From Eledone cirrhosa (taxonomy: Eukaryota > Mollusca > Cephalopoda > Octopoda > Eledonidae), in assembly GCA_964016885.1 (NCBI GenBank), contig OZ024743.1, positions 189,881,904-189,945,903 on the forward strand: a stretch of 64,000 nt of DNA, in the 5' to 3' direction. The notes under the pieces were generated by a model that saw nothing but the letters and a program-made list of their open reading frames with translations, ran no database searches and was not told the origin of the DNA. This document shows positions 12,251-26,137 of this stretch, piece by piece. The first letter of the stretch is position 1; each line of letters begins with the position of its first letter. The translations under genes and the position numbers were made by a program.

Positions 12251-12616
12251 TATATCGGTATGTTGTTGATGGCTGAGAGAAAAGTGTACTCAACACCGAA
12301 GTAGCATTTTAATACTAATTTTATGACTTTTTAATTTATTTCATAAATACATTACAAATCGTTTGCAATTCTTTCAGAATGAAAATATAAACAGAACATA
12401 TAAATAAATTTACAGTAGAATAACATAACAAATGTGTTTTAAATATATACATAAATAACATTACAAATGCTTAGACAACATTATAAATAGCTCGCGATTC
12501 TTTCAGAAAAATATATTCTTTTAATGTTACAATATTAAAGAAAATGTAAAGGAAGGGGTGAACAACGGAGCCAACACCAGAGCGAAAGACAGCAACGTCG
12601 CGAGTACTGGGCAACC

Positions 12617-13915
12617 TCTCTAATGATTTTCGAGGCAAGCCAGCACACTCGCAGCGTTGCCTCGGGTGATAGCGAGGCTGATGCGCTGAAACAGCCAAGC
12701 GCCCTCGCGAGATACGCCAGTTACCTCTATTAGGCGAGCCGCTAGTGAAGAGAGGAACCTTGTAGTCAGCGGCCCGACTCCCCCCAAACGTCTCGAAAGC
12801 CACAGGCTGAAAAATGTAGCTGGCCGACAGATCAGAGTATTTGAGCTCGGCTGCAGGAGCTGTGGCTCTCGTCCTAACCGCAGCATCTAGGATGTGGGAA
12901 AGAGCAAAAGAGTCACTAACAGTGACGTCCCAGACAAGGCACCTGCCTCTCGATCAGGGGCACAGGGTAAGACCGTTAGGTTTTTTGCCGCCACTTCTGG
13001 ACAACCCAGAGGGTTCCAAGACTGAGGGGATATACGCCCGGGCCAAATTTCTCTTCAGAATGAGGTTTAGCTCCGTGTGACGCGCGAAGCGGCTGGCATT
13101 CAGGCGGCAAGAAAGACCGTGGAGGCACCTCAAACCCATGCAGACGTCAGCTCCCACTCTGAGGGCGATGGAGACACAAAGCTCGTCCAGGCTGAGTAGG
13201 CCACCAACGTTGGCCACGGGTAGGGCATCAACCCAGTCGCCTGAGTATTTGGCGCTGGCAGATAGTAAGCGGGACCTGGCAAACTGATCTGACTGGACGA
13301 AGCGGGAGTCGAAGGTGGCCTTCAACCTTATGCTGCCCCAAGTTCTCTGACTTCGACTGTCCTCCACCTTCTCAGGAAGAGACAAGCCCAACTCACTCCA
13401 TTGCAGGAGAGCTTCACACAACTCCCTGTTGGAACTAGTCCAAGTGGATAGGAGAGGATGCTGCTCACCATGTTGGAGCAAGCGTGGGTGGAGGTAAGGA
13501 GGCAGGGGAGAGAAGAGGACGAACACTTACGAAGACCAAGACCTCCAAATCGCTTGGGCAACGCAGCCTGATCGCGGGAGTCTGGAGAGAGTCTAACATT
13601 GACCAGGCACTCGAGTCGTCGAAGCGTTGGAGGCAGGACGGAAATCTGTGAGAGGGGCTGACTCTGAGCAGATACAGAAGCTTAGGAATAGATAGGTAGT
13701 TCCTGGATATGAAGAAACCTTCATGGGGTTCGATAACTTCGATATTCCTCAGCAGCTGCTCAAAGCCAACCACCTTCGTTTGGAATTGTTGACTCGAAGG
13801 CCAGGTCAGTGATTGGGCTCCTAAGGAGTACCAAGTCGACGGGGAGGGACCGCGATGGAAGGGAAGGACTCTGCAAACAGGTCGATTAGCTGTTGGTGTA
13901 AAGCTAAATATCTAG
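12617..13915 (-). pseudogene. RT C-terminal region with KRPDG-type domain, 5'-truncated element
   Basis: GC-rich against its surroundings. In order along the minus strand: VLLRSPITDLAFESTIPNEG (RT thumb entry), a frameshift near 13770, ISRNYLSIPKLLYLLRVSP, another shift, FGGLGLRKCSSSSLPCLLTS, then WVDALPVANVGGLLSLDELC, GADVCMGLRCLHGLSCRLNA, SRFARHTELNLILKRNLARA, LEPSGLSRSGGKKPNGLTLC, and finally VAFETFGGVGPLTTRFLSSL through RGNAASVLACLENH-stop at 12617. In related elements that I know from invertebrate genomes, this C-terminal block carries KRPDG followed by WDATC, which could be a PD-(D/E)XK nuclease. Here that lysine-proline motif reads KKPNG, so it is probably dead. The RT catalytic motifs are missing, which fits 5' truncation near 13915. 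Same family as 28.4 kb (plus) and 40.6 kb (plus). Confidence 0.8.
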
Positions 13916-15365
13916 AATTTTGCTTGTTTATCCCATAGTTATCAGACAACACTCTTGTCTGATACCTTGTTATAAGTAGGCAAATCTTCAAGGTAACAAG
14001 ACTATCTACTTACACTATTTAGCCTTAATAAAATTAATAATTTAATAAAATGAATATTTTTTCCGTTTACCGTTTTCTGTACCCCGGCCGATTAACCCAC
14101 ACGATATGCAAATTAGGCTGCTCAGCCGTTAATATGCAAAAGGAAGTATATACTTTCAGACGTTCAATCAAATGACAAGAAGGTATACGTTACTGACGAT
14201 AGCTAATAAGCTTGAATCTAGTACAGCGTTCCTTTGTCAGTGTTGTACAAATGAGCAACGATGGTTGCTAGACACTGTACGGCTTAATACGGGATGTTTG
14301 TTTACAAACACACCGAGCATTATAATAAATGTTCGTTGAAACCATACGTACATATATATATGTGTGCATGTATGTATATATACATACTACTGTACGTCTG
14401 TATACATATTTGTATGTACGTGTACATACTTATATTTAAGTAACAGCTGTACTAAGAGTGAGAAATGAAATTTCGTTTCATTCTTTCCGTTTATCGTTCG
14501 GTACCCCGGCCGATTAACTCACTCGATATGCAAATTAGGCTGCTCAGCCGTTAATATGCATAAGGAAAGTATATACTTTCAGATGTTCAATCATCTGACA
14601 GGAAGGTATACGTTGCTGACGATAGCTAATAAGCTTGAATCTAGTACAGCGTTCCTTTGTCAGTGTTGTACAAATGAGCAACGATGGTTGCTAGACACTG
14701 TACGGCTTAATACGGGATGTTTGTTTACAAACACACCGAGCATTATAATAAATGTTCGTTGAAACCATACGTACATATATATATGTGTGCATGTATGTAT
14801 ATATATATACATACTACTGTACGTCTGTATACATATTTGTATGTACGTGTACATACTTATATTTAATTAACAGCCGTACTAAGAGTGGGAAATGAAATTT
14901 CGTTTCATTTTTTCCGTTTATCGATTTCGGTGAACCCGGCCGATTAACCCAGTCGATATGCAAATTGGGCTACTCAGCCGTTAATATTATGTATAAGGCA
15001 AGTATATACGTTCAACAATCTGGCAGGAAGGTATATTGCTGACGATAGCTAATAAGCTTGAAACTAGTACAGCGTTTCTTTAACAGTGTTGAACAAATAA
15101 GCAACGATGGTTGATTAATTCGGGTTGTTTGTTTACAAACACACCGAGCATTATATTAAATGTTCGTTGAATCCATACGTACATATATATATCTGTGTAT
15201 GTATGTATATATATATACATACTACTGTACATCTGTATACATATATGTATGTACGTATCCATACTCATATTTAAGTAACAGCCGTACTAAGAGTGAGAAA
15301 TGAAATTTCGTTTCATTTTTTCCGTTTATAGTTTTCGGTATGCCCATCCGATTAACTCACTCGAT

Positions 15366-15373
15366 ATGCAAAT
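15366..15373 (+). promoter_or_regulatory. POU octamer ATGCAAAT in satellite monomer (representative)
   Basis: A perfect ATGCAAAT lies at the same place in 30 of the 31 monomers (26434 reads GGTTTGCAAAT) and in most isolated copies (61650 reads ATTCAAAT). It sits about 90-100 bp upstream of the ribozyme. A second POU-like word, ATGCATAA, follows 30 bp later. Octamers are distal elements of snRNA-type promoters, and amphibian hammerhead satellite 2 is transcribed from such a promoter. Promoter function here is inferred. Confidence 0.4.
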
Positions 15374-15858
15374 TAGGCTGCTCAGCCGTTAATATGCATA
15401 AGGAAAGTATATACTTTCAGATGTTCAATCATCTGGCAGGAAGGTATACGTTACTGACGATAGCTAATAAGCTTGAATCTAGTACAGCGTTCCTTTGTCA
15501 GTGTTGTACAAATGAGCAACGATGGTTGCTAGACACTGTACGGCTTAATACGGGATGTTTGTTTACAAACACACCGAGCATTATAATAAATGTTCGGTGA
15601 ATCCATACGTACATATATATATGTGTGCATGTATGTATATATACATACTACTGTACGTCTGTATACATATATGTATGTACGTATACATACTTATATTTAA
15701 GTAACAGCCGTACTAACAGTGAGAAATGAAATTTCGTTTCATTTTTTCCGTTTATCGTTTTCTGTGCACCCGGCCGAATAACCCACACCATATGCAAATT
15801 GGGCTACTCAGCCGTTAATATGCATAAGGTAAGTATATACGTTCAACAATCTGGCAGG

Positions 15859-15913
15859 ATGGTATACGTTGCTGACGATAGCTAATAAGCTTGAAACTAG
15901 TACAGCGTTCCTT
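15859..15913 (+). ncRNA. hammerhead ribozyme, type I, monomer 5
   Basis: Core CTGACGA at 15872-15878, stem II TAGCT-AATA-AGCTT, GAAA at 15893, self-complementary stem III ACTAGT, predicted cleavage after GTA at 15902. Inner stem I ACGTTG pairs with CAGCGT (6 bp, one G.U). The outer stem reads ATGG against CCTT, losing one pair. Confidence 0.7.
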
Positions 15914-16345
15914 TGTCAGTGTTGAACAAACGAGCAACGATGGTTGCTAGACACTACGGCTTAATACGGGATGTTTGTTTACAAACACACCGAGCATTAT
16001 AATAAATGTTCGGTGAAACCATACGTACATATATATATGTGTGGATGTATGCATATATACATACTACTGTACGTATGAATGTAGTATGTACATATATATA
16101 TATATGTGTGCCTGTATGTATATATATATACATACTACTGTACGTCTGTATACATATATGTATGTACGTATACATACTTATATTTAAGTAACAGCCGTAC
16201 TAACAGTGAGAAATGAAATTTCGTTTCATTTTTTCCGTCTATCGTTGTCTGTGCACCCGGCCGAATAACCCACACCATATGCAAATTGGGCTACTCAGCC
16301 GTTAATATGCATAAGGTAAGTATATACGTTCAACAATCTGGCAGG

Positions 16346-16400
16346 ATGGTATACGTTGCTGACGATAGCTAATAAGCTTGAAACTAGTACAGCGTTCCTT
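16346..16400 (+). ncRNA. hammerhead ribozyme, monomer 6
   Basis: Copy of the monomer-5 ribozyme displaced by 487 bp. Core at 16359-16365, predicted cleavage after 16389, with the same ATGG outer-stem variant. Confidence 0.7.
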
Positions 16401-16832
16401 TGTCAGTGTTGAACAAACGAGCAACGATGGTTGCTAGACACTACGGCTTAATACGGGATGTTTGTTTACAAACACACCGAGCATTATAATAAATGTTCGG
16501 TGAAACCATACGTACAAATATATATGTGTGGATGTATGCATATATACATACTACTGTACGTATGAATGTAGTATGTACATATATATATATATGTGTGCCT
16601 GTATGTATATATATATACATACTACTGTACGTCTGTATACATATATGTATGTACGTATACATACTTATATTTAAGTAACAGCCGTACTAAGATTGGGAAA
16701 TGAAATTTCGTTTCATTTTTTCCGTTTATCGTTTTCGGTGCACCCGGCCAATTAACCCAGTCGATATGCAAATTGGGCTACTTAGCCGTTAATATGCATA
16801 AGGTAAGTATATACGTTCAACAATCTGGCCGG

Positions 16833-16887
16833 AAGGTATATGTTGCTGACGATAGCTAATAAGCTTGAAACTAGTACAGCGTTCCTT
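16833..16887 (+). ncRNA. hammerhead ribozyme, monomer 7
   Basis: Core 16846-16852, predicted cleavage after 16876. Inner stem ATGTTG with CAGCGT uses two G.U pairs. Outer stem AAGG with CCTT is intact. Confidence 0.7.
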
Positions 16888-18085
16888 TGTCAATGTTGAA
16901 CAAACGAGAAACGATCGTTGCTGGACATTACGGCTTAATACGGGATGTTTGCTTACAAACACACCGAGGATTATCATAAGTCTTCGTTGACGCCATACGT
17001 ACATATATATATGTGTGCCTGTATGTATATATATATACATTCTACTGTACGTCTGTATACATATTTGTATGTACGTGTACATACATATATTTAAGTAACA
17101 GCCGTACTAAGAGTGGGAAATGAAATTTCGTTTCATTTCTTCCGTTTATCGATTTCGGTGAACCGGCCGATTAACCCAGTCGATATGCAAATTGGGCTAC
17201 TCAGCCGTTAATATGCATAAGGTAAGTATATACGTTCAACAATCTGGCAGGAAGGTATATTGCTGACGATAGCTAATAAGCTTGAAACTAGTACAGCGTT
17301 TCTTTAACAGTGTTGAACAAATGAGCAACGATGGTTGCTTAATTCGGGTTGTTTGTTTACAAACACACCGAGCATTATATTAAATGTTCGGTGAATCCAT
17401 ACGTACATATATATATCTGTGCATGTATGTATATATATATACATACTACTGTACATCTGTATACATATATGTATGTACGTATACATACTCATATTTAAGT
17501 AACAGCCGTACTAAGAGTGAGAAATGAAATTTCGTTTCATTTTTTCGTTTATAGTTTTCGGTATGTCCATCATAATAACTCACTCGATATGCAAATTAGG
17601 CTGCTCAGCCGTTAATATGCATAAGGAAAGTATATACTTTCAGATGTTCAATCATCTGGCAGGAAGGTATACGTTGCTGACGATAGCTCATAAGCCTAAA
17701 ACTAGTACAGCGTTCCTTGGTCAGTGTTGTACAAATGAGCAACGATGGTTGCTAGACACTGTACGGCTTAATACGTGATGTTTGTTTACAAACACACCGA
17801 GCATTATAATAAATGTTCAGTGCATCCATACGTAGATATATACACGTGTGCATGTATGTATATATATATACATACTACTGTACGTCTGTATACATATATC
17901 TATGTACGTGTACGTACTTATATTTAAGTAACAGCCGTAGTAAGATTGGGAAATGAAATTTCGTTTCATTTTTTCCGTTTACCGTTTTCTGTGCACCCGG
18001 CCGATTAACCCACCGGATATGCAAATTGGACTACTCAGCCGTTAATATGCATAAGGTAAGTATATACGTTCAACAATCTGGCAGG

Positions 18086-18140
18086 AAGGTATACGTTGCT
18101 GACGATAGCTAATAAGCTTGAAACTAGTACAGTGTTCCTT
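18086..18140 (+). ncRNA. hammerhead ribozyme, monomer 10
   Basis: Core 18099-18105, predicted cleavage after 18129. Inner stem ACGTTG with CAGTGT keeps pairing through a G.U at the fourth pair. Confidence 0.7.
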
Positions 18141-18159
18141 TGTAACTGTTGAACAAACG

Positions 18160-19837
18160 AGCAACGATGGTTGCTAGACACTACGGTTTAATAGGGGATG
18201 TTTGTTTACAAATACACCGAGCATTATAATAAATATTCGGTGAAACCATACGTATATATATATATGTGTGCATGTATGTATATATATATACACATACTAC
18301 TGTACGCCTGTATACATATTTGTATGTACGTGTACATACTTATATTTAAGTAACAGCCGTACTAAGAGTGGGAAATGAAATTTCGTTTCATTTTTTCCGT
18401 TTATCGATTTCGGTGAACCGGGCCGATTAACCCAGTCGATATGCAAATTGGGCTACTCAGCCGTTAATATGCATAAGGTAAGTATATACGTTCAACAATC
18501 TGGCAGGGAGGTATATTGCTGACGATAGCTAATAAGCTTGAAACTAGTACAGCGTTTCTTTAACAGTGTTGAACAAATGAGCAACGATGGTTGCTTAATT
18601 CGGGTTGTTTGTTTACAAACACACCGAGCATTATAATAAATGTTCAGTGAATCCATACGTACATATATATATGTGTGCATGTATGTATATATATATACAT
18701 ACTACTGTACGTCTGTATACATATATGGATGTACGTATACATACTCATATTTAGGTAACAGCCGTACTAAGAGTGAGAAATGAAATTTCGTTTCATTTTT
18801 TCCGTTTAAAGTTTTCGGTATGCCCGACCGTTTAACCCACTCGATATGCAAATTAGGCTGCTCAGCCGTTAATATGCATAAGGAAAGTATATACTTTCAG
18901 ACGTTCAATCATCTGGCAGGAAGTTATAAGTTGCTGACGATAGCTAATAAGCCTGAAACTAGTACAGTGTTCCTTTGTCAGTGTTGAATAAATGAGCAAC
19001 GATGGTTGCTAGACACTACGGTTTAATAGGGGATGTTTGTTTACAAATACACCGAGCATTATAATAAATATTCGGTGAAACCATACGTATATATATATAT
19101 GTGTGCATGTATGTATATATATATACACATACTACTGTACGCCTGTATACATATTTGTATGTACGTGTACATACTTATATTTAAGTAACAGCCGTACTAA
19201 GAGTGGGAAATGAAATTTCGTTTCATTTTTTCCGTTTATCGATTTCGGTGAACCGGGCCGATTAACCCAGTCGATATGCAAATTGGGCTACTCAGCCGTT
19301 AATATGCATAAGGTAAGTATATACGTTCAACAATCTGGCAGGGAGGTATATTGCTGACGATAGCTAATAAGCTTGAAACTAGTACAGCGTTTCTTTAACA
19401 GTGTTGAACAAATGAGCAACGATGGTTGCTTAATTCGGGTTGTTTGTTTACAAACACACCGAGCATTATAATAAATGTTCAGTGAATCCATACGTACATA
19501 TATATATGTGTGCATGTATGTATATATATATACATACTACTGTACGTCTGTATACATATATGTATGTACGTATACATACTCATATTTAGGTAACAGCCGT
19601 ACTAAGAGTGAGAAATGAAATTTCGTTTCATTTTTTCCGTTTAAAGTTTTCGGTATGCCCGACCGATTAACCCACTCGATATGCAAATTAGGCTGCTCAG
19701 CCGTTAATATGCATAAGGAAAGTATATACTTTCAGACGTTCAATCATCTGGCAGGAAGTTATAAGTTGCTGACTATAGCTAATAAGCCTGAAACTAGTAC
19801 AGTGTTCCTTTGTCAGTGTTGAATAAATGAGCAACGA
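18160..19837 (+). repeat. 835-bp dimer duplicated in tandem
   Basis: A two-monomer block (B then A) repeats at an offset of 834-835 bp. Both copies carry rare variants such as GGTTTAATAGGGGATG, AATACACCGAGC and GTACGCCTGTATAC, so they arose by duplicating a dimer rather than single monomers. Confidence 0.8.
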
Positions 19838-20176
19838 TGGTTGCTAGACACTGTACGGCTTAATTCGGGATGTTTGTTTACAAACACACCGAGCATTATA
19901 AAAAATGTTCGGTGAATCCATACATACATATATATATGTATGTATATATATATATACATACTACTGTACGTCTGTATACTTATATGTATGTACGTATATA
20001 TACATATATTTAATTAACAGCCGTACTAAGAGTGAGAAATGAAATTCGTTTCATTTTTTCCGTTTATCGTATCCGTACCCCGGCCGATTAACTCTCTCGG
20101 TATGCAAATTAGGCTGCTCAGCCGTTTATATGCATTAGCAAAATATATACTTTCAGACGTTCAATCATCTAGCAGG

Positions 20177-20231
20177 AAGGTATATGTTGCTGACGATAGC
20201 TAATAAGCTTGAAACTAGTACAGCGTTCCTT
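20177..20231 (+). ncRNA. hammerhead ribozyme, monomer 15
   Basis: Core 20190-20196, predicted cleavage after 20220. Inner stem ATGTTG with CAGCGT, outer AAGG with CCTT. Confidence 0.7.
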
Positions 20232-22277
20232 TATCAGTGTTGAACAAATGAGCAACGATGGTTGCTAGACACTGTACGGTCTAATACGGGATGTTTGTTT
20301 ACAAACACACCGTGCATTATAATAAATGTTCGGTGAATCCATACGTACATATATATATGTGTGTGCCTGTATGTATATATATATACATACTACTGTACGT
20401 ATGAATACATATAAGTATGTACGTATACATACTTATATTTAAGTAACAGCCGTACTAAGAGTGGGAAAGGAAATTTCGTTTCATTTTTTCCGTTTATCGT
20501 TTTCGGTGCACGCGGCCGATTAACTCACTCGATATGCAAATTGGGCTACTCAGCCGTTAATATGCATAAGGTAAGTATATACGTTCAACAATCTGGCAGG
20601 AAGGTATGTTGCTGACGATAGCTAATAAGCTTGAATCTAGTACAGAGTTCCTTTGACAGTGTTGAACAAATAAGCAACGATGGTTGCTTAATTCGGGTTG
20701 TTTGTTTACAAACACACCGAGCATTATAATAAATCTTCGTTGAAACCATACATACATATATACATGTGTGCATGTATGTATATATATATACATACTACTG
20801 TACGTCTGTATACATATATGTATGTACGTATACATATTTATATTTAAGTAACAGCCGTACTAAGAGTGAGAAATGAAATTTCGGTTCATACTTTCCGTTT
20901 ATCGTTTTCGGTATGCCCGTCCGATTAACTCACTCGATATGCAAATTAGGCTGCTCAGCCGTTAATATGCATAGGGAAAGTATATACTTTCAGACGTTCA
21001 ATCATCTGGCAGGAAGGTATAATTTGCTGACGATAGCTAATAAGCTTGAAACTAGTACAGCGTTCCTTTGTCAGTGTTGAATAAATGAGCAACGATGGTT
21101 GCTAAACACTGTACGGCTTAATTCGGGATGTTTGTTTACAAACACACCGAGCATTATAATAAATGTTCAGTGAATCCATACGTAGATATATACACGTGTG
21201 CATGTATGTATATATATATACATACTACTGTACGCCTGTATACATATTTGTATGTACGTGTACATACTTATATTTAAGTAACAGCCGTACTAAGAATGGG
21301 AAATGAAATTTCGTTTCATTTTTAACGTTTATAGATTTCGGTGAGCCCGGCCGATTAACACACTCGATATGCAAATTGGGCTACTCAGCCGTTAATATGC
21401 ATAAGGTAAGTATATACGTTCAACAATCCGGCAAGAAGGTATGTTGCTGACGATAGCTACTAAGCTTGTATCTAGTACAGCGTTTCTTTAACAGTGTTGA
21501 ACAAATGAGCAACGATGGTTGCTTAATTCGGGTTGTTTGTTTACAAACACACCGAGCATTATAATAAATGTTCAGTGAATCCATACGTAGATATATACAC
21601 GTGTGCATGTATGTATATATATATACATACTACTGTACGTCTGTATACATATATGTATGTACGTATACATACTCATATTTAAGTAACAGCCGTACTAAGA
21701 GTGAGAAATGAAATTTCGTTTCATTTTTTCCGTTTAAAGTTTTCGGTATGCCCGTCCGATTAACCCACTCGATATGCAAATTAGGCTGCTCAGCCGTTAA
21801 TATGCATAAGGAAAGTATATACTTTCAGACGTTCAATCATCTGGCAGGAAGTTATAAGTTGCTGACGATAGCTAATAAGCCTGAAACTAGTACAGTGTTC
21901 CTTTGTCAGTGTTGAATAAATGAGCAACGATGGTTGCTAAACACTGTACGGCTTAATTCGGGATGTTTGTTTACAAACACACCGAGCATTATAAAAAATG
22001 TTCGGTGAATCCATACATACATATATATATGTGTGCATGTATGTATATATATATATACATACTACTGTACGTCTGTATACTTATATGTATGTACGTATAC
22101 ATACATATATTTAATTAACAGCCGTACTAAGAGTGAGAAATGAAATTCGTTTCATTTTTTCCGTTTATCGTATCCGTACCCCGGCCGATTAACTCTCTCG
22201 GTATGCAAATTAGGCTGCTCAGCCGTTTATATGCATAAGCAAAATATATACTTTGAGACGTTCAATCATCTAGCAGG

Positions 22278-22332
22278 AAGGTATACGTTGCTGACGATAG
22301 CTAATAAGCTTGAAACTAGTACAGCGTTCCTT
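22278..22332 (+). ncRNA. hammerhead ribozyme, monomer 20
   Basis: Core 22291-22297, stem III ACTAGT at 22315-22320, predicted cleavage after A22321. Matches the consensus at every core and stem position. Confidence 0.75.
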
Positions 22333-23548
22333 TATCAGTGTTGAACAAATGAGCAACGATGGTTGCTAGACACTGTACGGTCTAATACGGGTTGTTTGTT
22401 TACAAACACACCGTGCATTATAATAAATGTTCGTTGAATCCATACGTACATATATATATGTGTGTGCCTGTATGTATAGATATATACATACTACTGTACG
22501 TCTGAATACATATATGTATGTACGTATACATACTTATATTTAAGTAACAGCCGTACTAAGAGTGGGAAAGGAAATTTCGTTTCATTTTTTCCGTTTATCG
22601 TTTTTTGGTGCACGCGGCCGATTAACTCACTCGATATGCAAATTGGGCTACTCAGCCGTTAATATGCATAAGGTAGTATATACGTTCAACAATCTGGCAG
22701 GAAGGTATGTTGCTGATGATAGCTAATAAGCTTGAATCTAGTACAGAGTTCCTTTGACAGTGTTGAACAAATGAGCAACGATGGTTGCTTACTTCGGGTT
22801 CTTTGTTTACAAACACACCGAGCATTATATTAAATCTTCGTTGAAACCATACATACATATATACATGTGTGCATGTATGTATATATATATACATACTACT
22901 GTACGTCTGTATACATATATGTATGTACGTATACATATTTATATTTAAGTAACAGCCGTACTAAGAGTGAGAAATGAAATTTCGGTTCATACTTTCCGTT
23001 TATCGTTTTCGGTATGCCCGTCCGATTAACACACTCGATATGCAAATTAGGCTGCTCAGCAGGTAATATGCATAAGGAAAGTATATACTTTCAGACGTTC
23101 AATCATCTGGCAGGAAGGTATAATTTGCTGACGATAGCTAATAAGCTTGACACTAGTACAGCGTTCCTTTGTCAGTGTTGAATAAATGAACAACGATGGT
23201 TGCTATACACTGTACGGCTTAATTCGGGATGTTAGTTTACAAATACACCGAGCATTATAAAAAAAATGTTCTGTGAATCCATACGTATATATATATATAT
23301 GTGTGCCTGTATGTATATATATATATACATACTACTGTACGTCTGTATACTTATATGTATGTAGGTATACATACTTTTATTTAAGTAACAGCCGTACTAA
23401 GAGTGAGAAATGAAATTTCGTTTCATTTTTTCCGTATATCGTTTCCGTACCCCGGCCGATTAACTCACTCGGTATGCAAATTAGGCTGCTCAGACGTTAA
23501 TATGCATAGGGAAAGTATATACTTTCAGACGTTCAATCATCTGGCAGG

Positions 23549-23603
23549 AAGGTATACGTTGCTGACGATAGCTAATAAGCTTGAAACTAGTACAGCGTTC
23601 CTT
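23549..23603 (+). ncRNA. hammerhead ribozyme, monomer 23
   Basis: Core 23562-23568, predicted cleavage after 23592. Consensus in all stems. Confidence 0.75.
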
Positions 23604-24812
23604 TATGAGTGTTGAACGAATGAGCAACGATGGTTGCTAGACACTGTACGGCTTAATACGGGATGTTTGTTTACAAATACACCGAGCATTATTAAAAAAT
23701 GTTCTGTGAATCCATACGTATATATATATATGTGTGCATGTATGTATATATATATACATACTATTGTACGCCTGTATACATATTTGTATGTACGTGTACA
23801 TATTTATATTTAAGTAACAGCCGTACTAAGAGTGGGATATGAAATTTCGTTTCATTTTTAACGTTTATAGATTTCGTTGAGCCCGGCCGATTAACACACT
23901 CGATATGCAAATTGGGCTACTCGACCGTTAATATGCATAAGGTAAGTATATACGTTCAACAATCCGGCAAGAAGGTATGTTGTTGACGATAGCTAATAAG
24001 CTTGTATCTAGTACAGCGTTTCTTTAACAGTGTTGAACAAATGAGCAACGATGGTTGCTTAATTCGGGTTGTTTGTTTACAAGGACACCGAGCATTATAT
24101 TAATTGTTCGTTGAATCCATACGTACATATATATATGTGTGCATGTATGTATATATATATACATACTACTGTACGTCTGTATACATATATGTATGTACGT
24201 ATACATATTTATATTTAAGTAACAGCCGTACTAAGAGTGAGAAATGAAATTTTGGTTCATACTTTCCGTTTATCGTTTCGGTATGCCCGTCCGATTAACT
24301 CACTCGATATGCAAATTAGGCTGCTCATCCGTTAATATGCATAAGGAAAGTATATACTTTCAGACGTTCAATCATCTGGCAGGAAGGTATAATTTGCTGA
24401 CGATAGCTAATAAGCTTGAAACTAGTACAGCGTTCCTTTGTCAGTGTTGAATAAATGAGCAACGATGGTTGCTAAACACTGTACGGCTTAATTCGGGATG
24501 TTTGTTTACAAACACACCGAGCATTATAAAAAATGTTCGGTGAATCCATACGTATACATATATATATGTGTGCATGTATGTATATATATATACATACTAC
24601 TGTACGTCTGTATACTTATATGTATGTACGTATACATACATATATTTAATTAACAGCCGTACTAAGAGTGAGAAATGAAATTCGTTTCATTTTTTCCGTT
24701 TATCGTATCCGTACCCCGGCCGATTAACTCTCTCGGTATGCAAATTAGGCTGCTCAGCCGTTTATATGCATAAGCAAAATATATACTTTCAGACGTTCAA
24801 TCATCTAGCAGG

Positions 24813-24867
24813 AAGGTATACGTTGCTGACGATAGCTAATAAGCTTGAAACTAGTACAGCGTTCCTT
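24813..24867 (+). ncRNA. hammerhead ribozyme, monomer 26
   Basis: Core 24826-24832, predicted cleavage after 24856. Consensus. It is the higher-order counterpart of the monomer 20 ribozyme. Confidence 0.75.
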
Positions 24868-26082
24868 TATCAGTGTTGAACAAATGAGCAACGATGGTTC
24901 CTAGACACTGTACGGTCTAATACGGGATGTTTGTTTACAAACACACCGTGCATTATAATAAATGTTCGTTGAATCCATACGTACATATATATATGTGTGT
25001 GCCTGTATGTATATATATATACATACTACTGTACGTCTGAATACATATATGTATGTACGTATACATACTTATATTTAAGTAACAGCCGTACTAAGAGTGG
25101 GAAAGGAAATTTCGTTTCATTTTTAACGTTTATCGTATTTGGTGCACGCGGCCGATTAACTCACTCGATATGCAAATTGGGCTACTCAGCCATTAATATG
25201 CATAAGGTAGTATATACGTTCAACAATCTGGCAGGAAGGTATGTTGCTGATGATAGCTAATAAGCTTGAATCTAGTACAGAGTTCCTTTGACAGTGTTGA
25301 ACAAATGAGCAACGATGGTTGCTTAATTCGGGTTGTTTGTTTACAAACACACCGAGCATTATATTAAATCTTCGTTGAAACCATACATACATATATACAT
25401 GTGTGCATGTATGTATATATATATTCATACTACTGTACGTCTGTATACATATATGTATGTACGTATACATATTTATATTTAAGTAACAGCCGTACTAAGA
25501 GTGAGAAATGAAATTTCGGTTCATACTTTCCGTTTATCGTTTTCGGTATGCCCGTCCGATTAACACACTCGATATGCAAATTAGGCTGCTCAGCCGGTAA
25601 TATGCATAAGGAAAGTATATACTTTCAGACGTTCAATCATCTGGCAGGAAGGTATAATTTGCTGACGATAGCTAATAAGCTTGACACTAGTACAGCGTTC
25701 CTTTGTCAGTGTTGAATAAATGAACAACGATGGTTGCTATACACTGTACGGCTTAATTCGGGATGTTAGTTTACAAATACACCGAGCATTATAAAAAAAA
25801 TGTTCTGTGAATCCATACGTATATATATATATATGTGTGCCTGTATGTATATATATATATACATACTACTGTACGTCTGTATACTTATATGTATGTAGGT
25901 ATACATACTTTTATTTAAGTAACAGCCGTACTAAGAGTGAGAAATGAAATTTCGTTTCATTTTTTCCGTATATCGTTTCCGTACCCCGGCCGATTAACTC
26001 ACTCGGTATGCAAATTAGGCTGCTCAGACGTTAATATGCATAGGGAAAGTATATACTTTCAGACGTTCAATCATCTGGCAGG

Positions 26083-26137
26083 AAGGTATACGTTGCTGAC
26101 GATAGCTAATAAGCTTGAAACTAGTACAGCGTTCCTT
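26083..26137 (+). ncRNA. hammerhead ribozyme, monomer 29
   Basis: Core 26096-26102, predicted cleavage after 26126. Consensus. It is the higher-order counterpart of monomer 23. Confidence 0.75.

Larger units (their letters stand above)
15650..16677 (+). repeat. near-identical 487-bp tandem duplication inside the array
   Basis: Two consecutive monomers lengthened by an extra TATG/TA block (GTACGTATGAATGTAGTATG) repeat at an offset of exactly 487 bp. By eye they differ at about three positions over more than 500 bp, so this is a very recent local duplication. Confidence 0.9.

Noticed and set aside
15340..15600. 86-codon and similar open frames in satellite monomers
   Set aside because: The frame is broken by indels and stops in most monomers, and variation shows no codon pattern; the monomer is better explained as non-coding with a ribozyme.
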